Assembly (NCBI GenBank): GCA_017979445.1
Contig: CM030714.1
Span: 1,798,001-1,862,000, forward strand
Source: Akebia trifoliata
Lineage: Eukaryota > Streptophyta > Magnoliopsida > Ranunculales > Lardizabalaceae
Direction: 5' to 3'
DNA: 64,000 nucleotides
Both the position numbers and the translations under genes were made by a program. Shown piece after piece: positions 1-10,193 of this stretch. The notes beneath the pieces were generated by a model. The model made no database searches and had not been told where the DNA came from. It was given only the letters and a program-made list of their open reading frames with translations. Within the stretch, counting starts at the first letter, position 1. Each line of letters begins with the position of its first letter.

Positions 1-1057
1 CTTTTGATAATTAATTACCAATCAAATATAAATTTAGATATATTTTTTCAAACGAAACAAATGTGAATCACACCTTCATTCAATGAACTTCATTCTTAAA
101 ATTAGGATTGACTGAATGTATCTTCTTCTTTCATTTAAATCAATCTAAATCAAATTATGCCTTATATGATCTGTTCTCACCACATCCACACAAGTTCTCG
201 ATCATTCTATCGAAGAAAAAAAAATACCTAACAAACAATTTCTAACAATAAGGCTGATTTTGATGTCTAGGATGACTAAAGAGTGGATCAAACATTCATA
301 CAAATAAGTATAGAGAATACACATGGAGTATGATAACTACACAACTCTTGGAGTACAGGGTCCATACACTTCCTACCGACAAACCTCCTTACTAAATCAC
401 GAGGAACCATCTACGATCACAACATAGCAGTCACATATGAATATATTTCAGTTTCATTTCCTCACGTGTGCGCACGTGTCTAGACATCAAAACCCTTAAA
501 TGGGGGGACCAATGTAATGTGACAGAATAGTCCTTTGATATGCTAACTCCAAACCGAAAAACATTTCCTCGTGGGAGAATATTGTGTATGATATTTAAGA
601 ATATTCGACTTTGAAGCTGCCAGCCCCCTTCAAATTTTAAAGGAACCCTTCTCGATACGAGACATGTGGTATTTTGTATTTATTTTACACCCTACATTTT
701 AATAATATTTAGAATGACCCCTTAGAAATGCCAAGTGTTTCAAAATTTTGGAGTGGGAAGATCGCTTCGAAGATTTTTCCATACTAAATGCCTTTTCAAA
801 ATTTTGACCTGGTCTTTACCGGACGTGTTGTGTTTTGAATTTATTTCATGCCCCTTATATTTCTGTGAAAATTTAGAATACCTCCATGAAAATGCCTCGT
901 GTAATCTAATGCAGAAGGTTCCTTTTCCTTTAAAATATATTTGTTTCAAAGTTTTTTTTTTTTTCAAAATTAAGGAATATGGTTATTTGGGTAGTTGGAT
1001 ATCTCTCTAGATAGCGGATTGGATTTGTATTTGGACTTTGCCCATTCTATAGATCAT
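1..1057. other. Gene-free AT-rich stretch
   Basis: I see no gene here. The two short overlapping frames around 735-1010 on opposite strands have no recognisable domain, no splice partners and no plant-like coding pattern. Confidence 0.6.
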
Positions 1058-1243
1058 GGTCTTGTCCAAGGACTAGTCTCGGGGCACGTATAACACCCAC
1101 ACATCACATACACCAGGTACGTGAGGGTGTACGTAAGAATTAATAATGCTCATATTGAATATCAAATTCATGACCTATGGGCATTAATCATTTATCAGTC
1201 CAAAGTTGCTATTGAGCCAACCCCTCGGGGTTTTAGGAAAATC
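1058..1243 (-). repeat. tRNA-derived SINE, family 1, copy a
   Basis: This segment matches the reverse complement of a segment at 28316-28510 and also resembles 1945-2120. Read on the minus strand it starts with a head like pol III promoters (A-box-like TGGCTCAATAGC, then a B-box-like region degenerated in this copy), followed by a body containing GGGTGT and TGTGATGTGTGGG. The same head-body arrangement in three separated copies and two orientations supports a SINE family. The boundaries are approximate. Confidence 0.6.
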
Positions 1244-1944
1244 GGCACCATCACTTAAATACCATGAGCATTGCATATGCATTCTCCCTGATATTCTAAA
1301 AGGAATATATTCCATTACTGATTTGATAGGAATATGATTAGACCCTTATTGATTCCATTTTTTTTTTATTGGATCTAAATATTGAGATCCAAAACCGATG
1401 CAATAATCATTGGATCTTATCAAAACCCAAATCCTCCATCACTTTGGATTGGATTTTTGGGTGTGCCCGATCCATTGAAATCCCTACCCAAATGATGGAA
1501 TATGGAATTCTTGCTTCCATTCACATTGGCTTCATTGACAACTGTAAACAAGGCACAAACAACTGTAAAAAGAAGAGTGAAAATGAAGTTTAGAATTGAC
1601 TACAAACATTTCCAAAATGAAGTAAGCGTTTTAGCTCATTTTTCTTTGACTTTGAAGTCCTGATGGTGGAGATGTAATAAAGAAGGGTCGTCATCAAGAA
1701 TCAGAGTCAGCTCTAAGTCCAATGTACTTTGATTGGTTAGATCCTAGACTAAATATACAAATAATCTAATCCTAAACAGATAGTGTGAAAAGGAAGAAAA
1801 ATAAGTTTGCTGGGAGCCTCTCGTGCAAAGAAAATCAATGCGAACATACGAAAATCAACGCGAAGAGCAGAAGTTGACCCGGGGCTCCATTATTTATTAT
1901 TGGATTTTGTTAACATGTTCTTCTAAAATTGCCTTGTTGGGAGG
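1244..1944. other. Gene-free stretch
   Basis: No supported gene or repeat is recognised. A 74-codon frame at 1369 has no similarity I recognise. Confidence 0.5.
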
Positions 1945-2120
1945 GATGGAGTGTGTGTGCGCGCACAATGCTCGCACATCACACACACCAAGTGAAGGTG
2001 CACCCTCGTGAGTGGCCCATGGGGAATTAATACTCATTCTAGTTATCAAACTCACTATCTATGGGCATTAACTGCTTATCGGTCCAAAATTGCCATTCAG
2101 CCAACCCCTCGAGGTTCCTG
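1945..2120 (-). repeat. tRNA-derived SINE, family 1, copy b
   Basis: This is a second minus-strand copy of the family seen at 1058-1243 and 28316-28510. Shared blocks include CATCACACACACCA, CCTCGTGAG, ATGGGCATTAACTG and the terminal CCAACCCCTCGAGG, which in reverse is the SINE 5' end. The following bases to about 2870 hold nothing I recognise. Confidence 0.6.
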
Positions 2121-2870
2121 GTCCGGCTTGTTGTTACCGGGTTTGTGTAATTTTACTAGCCTGTTTAGCAATTGGGCTCGGCTAGCTACGCTTGAATCAT
2201 GTTTAAGAATGGGCTTAGTCTTCCAAGGTGCGCCAATGAGAAGCACTGATCTAGTCTGAAAATTTATTTTATAATTTTATGTATGTCTAGTATACAAGAA
2301 AATTTATGAGTCAGGCCGACCCATAAGTTAGCTAAAATACTTTCAATTGGGCTTGGACTAGAATTTTAGGCTTGATTAGCACTTGGACCTTTATGGCGCA
2401 AACCAACTTATTGCAAAATTAATCCGGTCCACTATACCTACTTATGTATATATATTTTGAATAATGATCAAATAAATGGTGAAGTCCTTAGCCCGATCTT
2501 GGATGAATCGGGTTCATGACGTGTTCGGAACTGTATAAAAAAGATAATTTAGTCCTACTTGTGGGGTTATATGAACAATTTTTAGAAGATCCAACCATAT
2601 ATCTTCTTATAATGATGATCATTGTTAGAAAATTCATTATATTCTAATAGTATCTTTTGAATAAAGAAATTATTCTAAAATAATAATCAAATGAAACAAT
2701 CCAAAATTCTCAGCTTTAAATTAGTTTTTCAGGTGGTTTTGAACGTTAGAATACATTAAATTTTCGTGAAGATGATCCCTAAAAGCATGGAGTATGGACA
2801 ACTCATTGATGATTGAATTATCTAATGTGATATCTAAATTGACATATATATTGTGTTGGATATGGCCATT
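2121..2870. other. Gene-free stretch
   Basis: No gene, RNA or repeat could be supported here. Confidence 0.5.
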
Positions 2871-3218
2871 ATGCTATCAGCCGGCCTAACCTCAAGGAGC
2901 TGGCTTAGAGGCAAGCAGAGCCTTGATAAGCTCTTTAGGAAGAGTAGGTCAAGTGTTCAAAACCCCATAAAGCAATGAATTCCTAGTTGACCCTTGACTC
3001 AAAGTTGCACGTAAGACTTTTCTAGTGGTCGATGTGTGTGACTGTGGGATTAGTTTCACCCGAAGGGTGGGGATACCCACGATAAAGCAATGAATTCCTT
3101 AAGACCACTCTCCAGGATTTGATTGACCCTCGAGTCAACCATTTGCATGTAGGACTTTTTGAGGGGGCAGTGCGTGTGACCATGGGATTAGTCGTACTCG
3201 AAGGGTGGGGATACCCAC
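2871..3218 (+). repeat. tRNA-derived SINE, family 2, with a duplicated 3' half
   Basis: The head has an A-box-like GGCTTAGAGGCAAG and a B-box-like GTGTTCAAAACCCC. The body ends in GAAGGGTGGGGATACCCAC. The 3' half (from AAAGCAATGAATTCCT through GGGGATACCCAC) occurs twice in a row, at about 2970-3072 and 3074-3218. A reverse-strand relative lies at 12057-12262 inside the kinase gene. The Tat-like LTR element at 3219 begins exactly at the end of this SINE. Confidence 0.6.
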
Positions 3219-3317
3219 TGTAGAGGTAAAATCTCGGATGCCATCCATTCCTCGAGATTTACTCCTAACAATTGATCTTCATTGTTCTTTATGCACTCAA
3301 ATGATCACAAATCATAC

Positions 3318-3362
<45 letters not shown>

Positions 3363-3805
3363 TAAAAAGAGGAAAGACAAGAAGCAAGATTTGTTTACGG
3401 GATTCGTCCCAAAATTGGACTACGTCTTCGGGTTCTGAAGAGTCATTCCATTATTCTTCAAAATATTATAAGATTTACAAACACTAGTCTCTTATTATAT
3501 TTTTTTCTCTTAAGATCATCTCTCCCTTCCACCTAATCATTCTCCTTATATAAATAGAAAGACAAATCCTAAATAAAAAGTCAAACAAATCAGGATTCTC
3601 TACAAAATCTATCATTATCTAGAAATATATATTCTCTAGTCAATTAGGAAACTTTCTATTTCTAGATAAGATTACAATTTTAACAAAAAATCTAATAACT
3701 GATATATCAATCAATGCCTCAAGATATGCATTAATAATCATGTGATTGATCATCGATATTTGTCTTATTTACACCACGAGTCTAATACTGATTTTACCTT
3801 CTACA
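3219..3805 (-). repeat. 3' LTR of the Tat-like element
   Basis: It begins TGTAGAGGTAAAATC and ends GATTTTACCTTCTACA, a TG...CA LTR with near-inverted termini. It contains an expanded (AAT)n microsatellite at about 3318-3360 that is absent from the other LTR. A small frame through the microsatellite would encode poly-isoleucine and is not a gene. Confidence 0.65.
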
Positions 3806-4099
3806 ATTAGCCCCTTTCTTGTTGGTAGAGATTGGTGAGGCCATGATCCAATTACGAGAATATTATACTACTTTCGTGTCTTCACTTACTTTATGAAAAT
3901 ATTACTCTTTCATCTTCCTTTGAGAAAACGATGGTCCCTTGGAATTTTGTGGTCACTCAGGACAGAGTAGTCACTCAAGATATCTTGGTTATTTGACTTT
4001 TATCCTCTCATTACAAAGATGTCACTCTAGACATTAGTCATTCAAGATCCTTAAGCCACTCAGAGCTATTTTTTCACACAAGATATCTTACCTACTCAT

Positions 4100-4485
4100 A
4101 ACCCAGCTCTACTCTGTCTACCTAGTCCTGTTCGGTTTACTCAGTTTTATTCTTTCTATATAGTCCTGTTCATTCAAGCTATACTCGAAACCCAACTTTG
4201 CTCTATCTACCCAACTCTGCTATGTTTACACAATCATGTTTAGTCAACCCAACTATACTAGGACCCAACTCTGCTCTATTTACCCAACTTTGTTCTGTCT
4301 ATATAGTCCTACTCAGTCAACCCAACTATATTGGGAACCCAACTCTGTTATGTTTATCTAGCTTTACTATGTCTGCACAGTCCTGCTCAATCAACCCAAT
4401 TCTACTTTGTCTACTCAACTCTGATATGTTTACCCAACTCTGTTTTGCATGCACAATCCTACTCAGTTAACTCAGCTTATACTAG
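4100..4485. repeat. Degenerate CCCAACTCTG-rich tandem region
   Basis: The motif CCCAACTCTGCT with variants recurs many times, interleaved with TAGTCCTGCTCAGTCAACCC. The higher-order period is irregular. It lies just inside the 3' LTR of the Tat-like element, next to the 82-bp array. The two overlapping short frames here arise from the repeat. Confidence 0.55.
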
Positions 4486-5010
4486 GGACCTTGAGCCACA
4501 CAGGATTGAACTTTTCTATGTTAGACAATTAAGCCACACTACCATTTCGAACAATGTAGGTTACTCAGGACCATAAGCCACACAGGACTGAACTTTTTTC
4601 TACTAGACAATTAAGGCACACTACCATTCCAGACAACATAGGTCACTCAGGACCTTGAGCCACACAGGATTGACATTTTTCCTACTAGGCAATTAAGCCA
4701 CATTGCTACTCCGGACAACATATGTCACTCAAGGCCTTAAGCCACACAGGGTTAAACTTTTCTCTATTCGGCAATTAAGCCGCACTGCTACTTTGGACAA
4801 CATAGGTCACTTAGGACCTTGAGCCACACAGGGCTAAACTTTTCTTTGCTAGGTAATTAAGTCACACTGCTACTTCGGACAACATAGGTCACTTAAGTCC
4901 CTGAGCCACACATGGCTGGACTTTTTTTTGCTAGGCAATTAAACCACACTACCACTCCATACATCATAGGTCACTCAGGACCCTAAGCCACACAGGGCAG
5001 AATTTTTTTC
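4486..5010. repeat. 82-bp tandem array (six full units plus a partial seventh)
   Basis: Unit starts (GGACC or a variant) fall at 4486, 4568, 4650, 4732, 4814, 4896 and 4978, exactly 82 bp apart. Each unit contains GAGCCACACAGG, AATTAAGCCACACT and ACAACATAGGTCACT with scattered substitutions. The array sits inside the Tat-like element, on the side that is its 3' untranslated region. Confidence 0.85.
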
Positions 5011-6548
5011 AAGTCTCTTAGAATCTGGATCAGACTTCCTCAATGAGTCTGGTTTACCAAGTGCTTTTCCTATAATGTGCAGCTTTTAAGCAACACCAAA
5101 AACCAATAACACGTGTACGAAATATAACGTGATTATTATCCCCCAATCTAATCACGTGATTTGACGTAGTCTCCTGACTTGATCAAATTCTTAAATTATA
5201 AGTTCGACTTTGCAGAATCTTGTGACTCAGTCAAGTTCCTAAATAAAATAAAAATATACCTTATTTAACCTCTTCCCTTTCAGATTGATCTTAAACCAAG
5301 TCCCCACGTGTATCGTGACTTGATGGATTAGAAATCAAAAAATAAACCAAACTATTTAACTCAATGGACCCTTTAAAGTCTACTGAGTTGGGCATAAAAT
5401 TAGCCCCCAATCTTATTTATCAATCCAACTTTACTAATAAAAATTTGATTCAGCATAATTAAGCCCCCAAGCAATACAATTACTCGGCACAATTTATTGG
5501 TTGACTCGGTTGAGTTGACAATTAGATATCCTGCTATACTTTGGTGGGAATTGGGGGTTCCCCCAGAAATTGAATTGGACCAATGTCCTTTTTACCTTTA
5601 TAACTTTTCAAATTAAATAAGGTGCCTTATACATCAAGAATGATGTATGGACAAATCACCAAATTAAATCTTTTAAAGCTAAAGATACTTTGGGAACATC
5701 AGTACTCTTGTAGTGGACCTTCTCTGTGAAATCCTTACTATGATGTACACTTATGTACACTTGACCTTAGTGTACCCTCTACCCTTTAATGTGGAGTAGA
5801 CTTACTCCCTACATTTACACCTTTTCCCTTACAAACCATCTCCACTATAAGATTACAATTCACGTCAAGGAATTGATGTGTACGCCTAATATTTAATTAC
5901 CATCTGACCTACTCAAGTTTCTAATCACTTTCAAATGGAAATAAAGGGGTTCCTTTATCAAGCATGATGTACATGTCTAGTACCCAATCAAATCACCTTT
6001 TTTTATCCTTACCTTTTTTACCAGAGACTTTGGGGAAGAACACATGGATGTAATCCCATCCAAGCAAAGGAGCTATGACTTGCACATTTACCGTGAATTT
6101 GGACCAAAGATTTAGCCATCAAAGGTAACCCATCAATCTAATCCCAATTGAGCGATTGGAAATCGCACATTAGATGCATTTGCCCAGTTCTAAGCATTGC
6201 CCATCCGTACCTACACACCAACATATAAATCACAAATCCCTCTCTACTCATAGGTGGATAAATCGTGATCATATTGTTCTGTCCTTCCTCTTCATCCTTA
6301 TAGACTTACTTTCAACAAGATCTTTGAGACGAAAGATAACAAATCAACATGAAACACCCCGATGGATGGCTCTACCATGCAAAGATCCCTAACTAATGCC
6401 ACCAATATAAATGTGCAAAATATAGATTTGCACAATACACACAATAATTCGATAAAAAAATTATAATCCATCTTGACACAGCTCCCAACCCATCATTAAT
6501 CGTGGTTAATCGTGTTGCTTTCATTCGTTCCCACAAATGGCATCAATT

Positions 6549-7117
6549 TGCAGAGGTAAAATCTCGAATGCCGTCAATTCTTCGAGATATACCCTAACAA
6601 TCGATCTTAATTATTCTTGATGCACACAAAAAAATAATCAAAAATCACACAAAAAAATAATCAAAGAGGAGGGAAAGAGAAAAGACAAGAAGACAAGAAA
6701 CAAGATTTATTTACGAGGTTCATCCTAAAATCGAACTACGTCCCCGGGTTCCGAAGAACCATTTCACTATTCTTTAAGTCATTACAAGATTTCAAACTGT
6801 AGCCCCCCCCTCTTATTTTTTTCTCCTGAACCTCTCCCCCTTTCACCTAATCGTTTTCCTTATATAGATAAAAAGACAAACCTAAAAGAAAAGTCAAACA
6901 AATCAGGATTTTCTACAAAATCTATTATTATCTAAAAATATATATTCTTTAGTCAATTATGAGATTTCTATTTGTGGATAAGATTACAATCGTACTAAAA
7001 AAAATATAATTAAGGATATATCAATCAATGCCTTGAGATATGCATTAATTATCATGTGATCGATTATCGATATTCGTCTTATTTACGCTACGCGTCCAAT
7101 ACCCATTTTACCCTCCT
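6549..7117 (-). repeat. 5' LTR of the Tat-like element
   Basis: It starts TGCAGAGGTAAAATC and matches 3219-3805 over most of its length. The last bases (about 7100-7120) differ from the partner's CTTCTACA, so the boundary is uncertain by a few bases. Confidence 0.6.
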
Positions 7118-8435
7118 TACCTACGATAAGCAAAAAGAAAAGAAAAATACTATTAGTCAGCGTTAACTTGAACTATATCTTATGGGTCCAAGAATTATAA
7201 AATTGACCTTACTTTACAAGCCCATGATCATGGGCTTAGCCCATAATCATTAGGGTTTGGTGGTCCAACTTGACAGGCTAAGCCACTTGCCTTGATTGAC
7301 AACCCTTTCCCTTATTAGGCATGAGTAATAAGTTATTGCGGTGTCTTTCCTTTGGAATAAGAGGAACTTAGAATAAGTGGAACATTAAAATGTGATATAG
7401 AGATATCTCAATAGGTTTTGCTAGTGGTTGAAGATGAGAGCATTTTGATATCTTTCGGGTCTAGGGGTATGCTAGCATGGGTTTCTCAAAAATTCGTCAA
7501 AACATAGAGGGGTGTGTGAAAATCACACAACAGTTAATATGGAAAGACATAATGCAATCAAATGAGATCCCAAGAAAAATAGCATTCAAACAAACAATGG
7601 AACAAATTAAAGAGAGAACAATTGCACATGGATGTTCTCACATGTCCATGTGTTCTTGGAAGCTACTGCTCATATAAAAGACACAGATAATTAGTGGCCC
7701 ACGTCTAAGGGGACAACCTTCCTTAATATCTGAGCAACTTGGCTTATAAGCCATGTTACGTGGATGTCCCACGTGACACAAAGGGCAAAATTTCTTAGAA
7801 AAGTAAAAAAAACAAAGAAGTATACTACATCACAGGATACATATGGGCTGGGTCAAGCAAATCCATTATCCCATCATTATATATATTGGGGCCCGTTTTG
7901 GTAATATTGTTCTATTATTGTCATTTAAAATAACTGAAGCAGCTATATGATTCATTACTAAATAATATTATTTGAAATTTTGCTTAATAACATTATCAGA
8001 CAAGAAGATTCCTGTAAGGTAAATCAATCCAAGGGCATTCTCTAGTTCAATTAATGTAGGACTGAAATTGGAAAAAAAAATATAATATGAACCCATGCCA
8101 AAGTATTTTTTTTTTTTTTTTCAAAGGGACTCCTTAAAAATAGGGATGGAGGTCGTTATTGAAAAGAAGAGAAAGTAGATGTAGAATGAAGGAAGTGGGG
8201 GTGGGGGTTGGGGGTTTTACCATGGCATGAGTTGATTCTTAAAGAAAATGAACAAGATTGAAAAATCTAATAAGATAAGGATTATACGGTTTGATCTTTG
8301 TTCGAATAGTATAAATAATATTTTTCTAACTCAGAAGATTATTTGTTATATTTTGGGATATACTAAATCTAATACCAAATTTGACATAGAATATAACATA
8401 TTTCTTAAAAAAATATGCTAAACTGAACTTCCTAA
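7118..8435. other. Gene-free stretch
   Basis: Nothing recognisable. Poly(T) and poly(A) tracts occur near 8105-8122. Confidence 0.5.
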
Positions 8436-8575
8436 CATTGCATTCAACACTATGCTAGTGTGGCAACATGTGCAAATCATAGATGATTTTCCTCAAGACA
8501 CAAGTGACAAGCATTTATGGTTTTGTGCGCATTGTCACGTTAGCACAGTGTTAAACATAGGATTGTAGGAAGCCA
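8436..8575. repeat. Degenerate foldback element (MITE-like)
   Basis: The left part (TTCAACACTATGCTAGTGTG) and the reverse complement of the right part (TTTAACACTGTGCTAACGTG) match with a few mismatches, giving an imperfect inverted repeat of about 45 bp per arm. No target duplication was identified. Confidence 0.45.
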
Positions 8576-9151
8576 GTGTAGAACGGCTCTATTTCTTCTT
8601 TGAGACAACTTTAACACATGCATTGAAACATGGTTTTGCGTTGGTTATGCTAAATTTGGCATTGCTACCCTCAAACAGAATGACATACAAAATGCTCTAA
8701 GATACTAAGACAATACTAAAGGTCTTTCGGGTATACAAATAGGAAGATGCTCTAAGAGACAAAGAGCAATTTCAATCAGTTTTTAAATCTCTAAATATAT
8801 AGATAGAGGTTTCTATGTCAAATTTCAATCAATCTTTAAAATAAAAATACTTATTATTCATGTCATAAAATATATAAGAGAGAGAGAATATTTGAAGGCT
8901 TTTCTTTATCATTGTCCATTTTTTAAAAATACTTATTATACCTTTTTCAAGTGAGTGTTAGAGAATGATTAGTGATTTAAAAATGGGGTTGGTTGGAGTT
9001 CAAAGTGGCTTGGACTTCGAGTCGTGAAATTTGATGAAGACGTCAATTGAAAGAATTTTTTTTGAAGACTTGGGTTGGAGATGCTTTATTTGAGAAATAT
9101 AAATATAAGACAAACAAAGTAAAAAGGTCAAGACTGAAAAGTTTTATTAAA

Positions 9152-9251
9152 GGGAGATACTATTGCCACACCAATTGCTATATATAACACCTAAAATTGT
9201 AAAACCAATGGTGTGGCGTTAGTAGAAATTGGTGTGGCAATAGCAACTCCC
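9152..9251. mobile_element. 100-bp hAT-type MITE
   Basis: The terminal inverted repeats are GGGAGATACTATTGCCACAC on the left and, in reverse complement, GGGAGTTGCTATTGCCACAC on the right. It is flanked by an identical 8-bp direct repeat TTATTAAA (9144-9151 and 9252-9259), the length typical of hAT insertions. A diverged relative is at 63558-63658. Confidence 0.75.
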
Positions 9252-9501
9252 TTATTAAAACTTCATTGAATTTTTGAATAATAATGCGTCGTTTATTTCA
9301 TCCTGGACCTGAAAGTGTTGGCCGAAGCTGTTTCTCTTTGTCTCTATTCTCTAACTTAAATGCCTCTGTTTCTTATCAAAGATACTTTTCTCTTCATCTC
9401 TCCCTTCGAATCTCTAACCTCATTAGTCCGATTTCCATTTTTTTGATTTTCTCTGCAACTCACAAATCCATTTGTTCAGTCATCAATGATCGCTTAAACA
9501 G

Positions 9502-10137
9502 GTAGAAACTAGACCTCCAATTGATCTTCTTCGCTAAGTTTCAATTACAATCACTCCTTATTTGCTTTTTTTTTTTAATAACTGATTTAGGGTTTCTTTT
9601 TGTTGCTTATTATGATCTTAATTTTCTTTTGATCATGATTTACATATGCTTGTGTAGTTGAGCTTGATCTCACACTTTCTTTCTGTCACTCTTTTCTAGG
9701 AAAGAAGGGTAGATTTTTTATTAATTTTTTGCTTGACATCAGTCCGAATTTTGTTACTGTGTGTTTTCTTCTGCCAAAATCTGTTCAAAGATATAAATTC
9801 TGTTTGGATTGAATTTTTTGCTGAATAAAAAATATATTTTTCTGCAAAAAAAGATTATTCGAGCAGGATTATAGTTAGAACTCTCTGATGGTTTGTAGTT
9901 TTGGTTAGTTTTGAATCACTGTAGAATGAAGGAATTGAAGCTTATAAATAGAGTTTGATTTATAGCTGAAGAGAATTTAACCATATATCTTGGTTTCCAT
10001 TAGTTTTAAATCACTGTAGATGAAATGAATTGAAGCTTACAAATAGAGTTTAGAATTTAACTGTATGTTTCTTTTTTTCAATTTTTGTAAAGTTTTTAAT
10101 GAAGATTTTCCTAGGGACTGATTCTTCAGTTTTGCAG
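9502..10137 (+). other. Probable 5'-UTR intron of the CRLK2-like gene
   Basis: A donor at 9502 (ACAG|GTAGAA) and an acceptor ending at 10137 (TTTGCAG) bracket a T-rich stretch directly upstream of the start codon at 10194. The leader from about 9284 to 9501 is pyrimidine-rich, as expected for a transcribed leader. This is inferred from splice signals only. Confidence 0.45.
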
Positions 10138-10193
10138 TTATGTCAATGGGTTGGGGCCTTGAATAGAGAAAGTGCGGTAACAGAATTGAAGAG

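Larger units (their letters stand above)
3219..7117 (-). mobile_element. Non-coding LTR retrotransposon, Tat-like (minus strand)
   Basis: Two direct repeats of about 580 bp (3219-3805 and 6549 to about 7117) share long blocks, for example GAGGTAAAATCTCG, AAATCAGGATT and ATATATTCT. They have TG...CA ends on the left copy (TGTAGAGG...TTCTACA). Read on the minus strand, the primer-binding region next to the right LTR is ATTGATGCCATTTGTGGGAA, which resembles the tRNA site of the Ty3/gypsy Tat lineage, and the polypurine tract next to the left LTR is AAGAAAGGGGCTAAT. The roughly 2.7-kb interior has no gag or pol frame, so it is a non-autonomous or gutted element. The right LTR end is blurred and no target duplication could be confirmed. 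Assignment to Tat is from memory of the primer-site motif. Confidence 0.65.

Noticed and set aside
735..1010. Overlapping short frames on both strands
   Set aside because: Low-complexity AT-rich sequence, no splice-linked exons and no recognisable family.
3205..3438. 77-codon frame at 3205-3438
   Set aside because: It is created by the (AAT)n microsatellite and runs across an LTR edge.
4198..4576. Two overlapping 80-90 codon frames
   Set aside because: They are by-products of the CCCAACTCTG tandem repeats with no domain or start context.
4486..5010. Evenly spaced repeats that could be mistaken for a CRISPR array
   Set aside because: Whole 82-bp units are repeated without unique spacers, the setting is a plant nuclear genome, and the array lies inside an LTR element.
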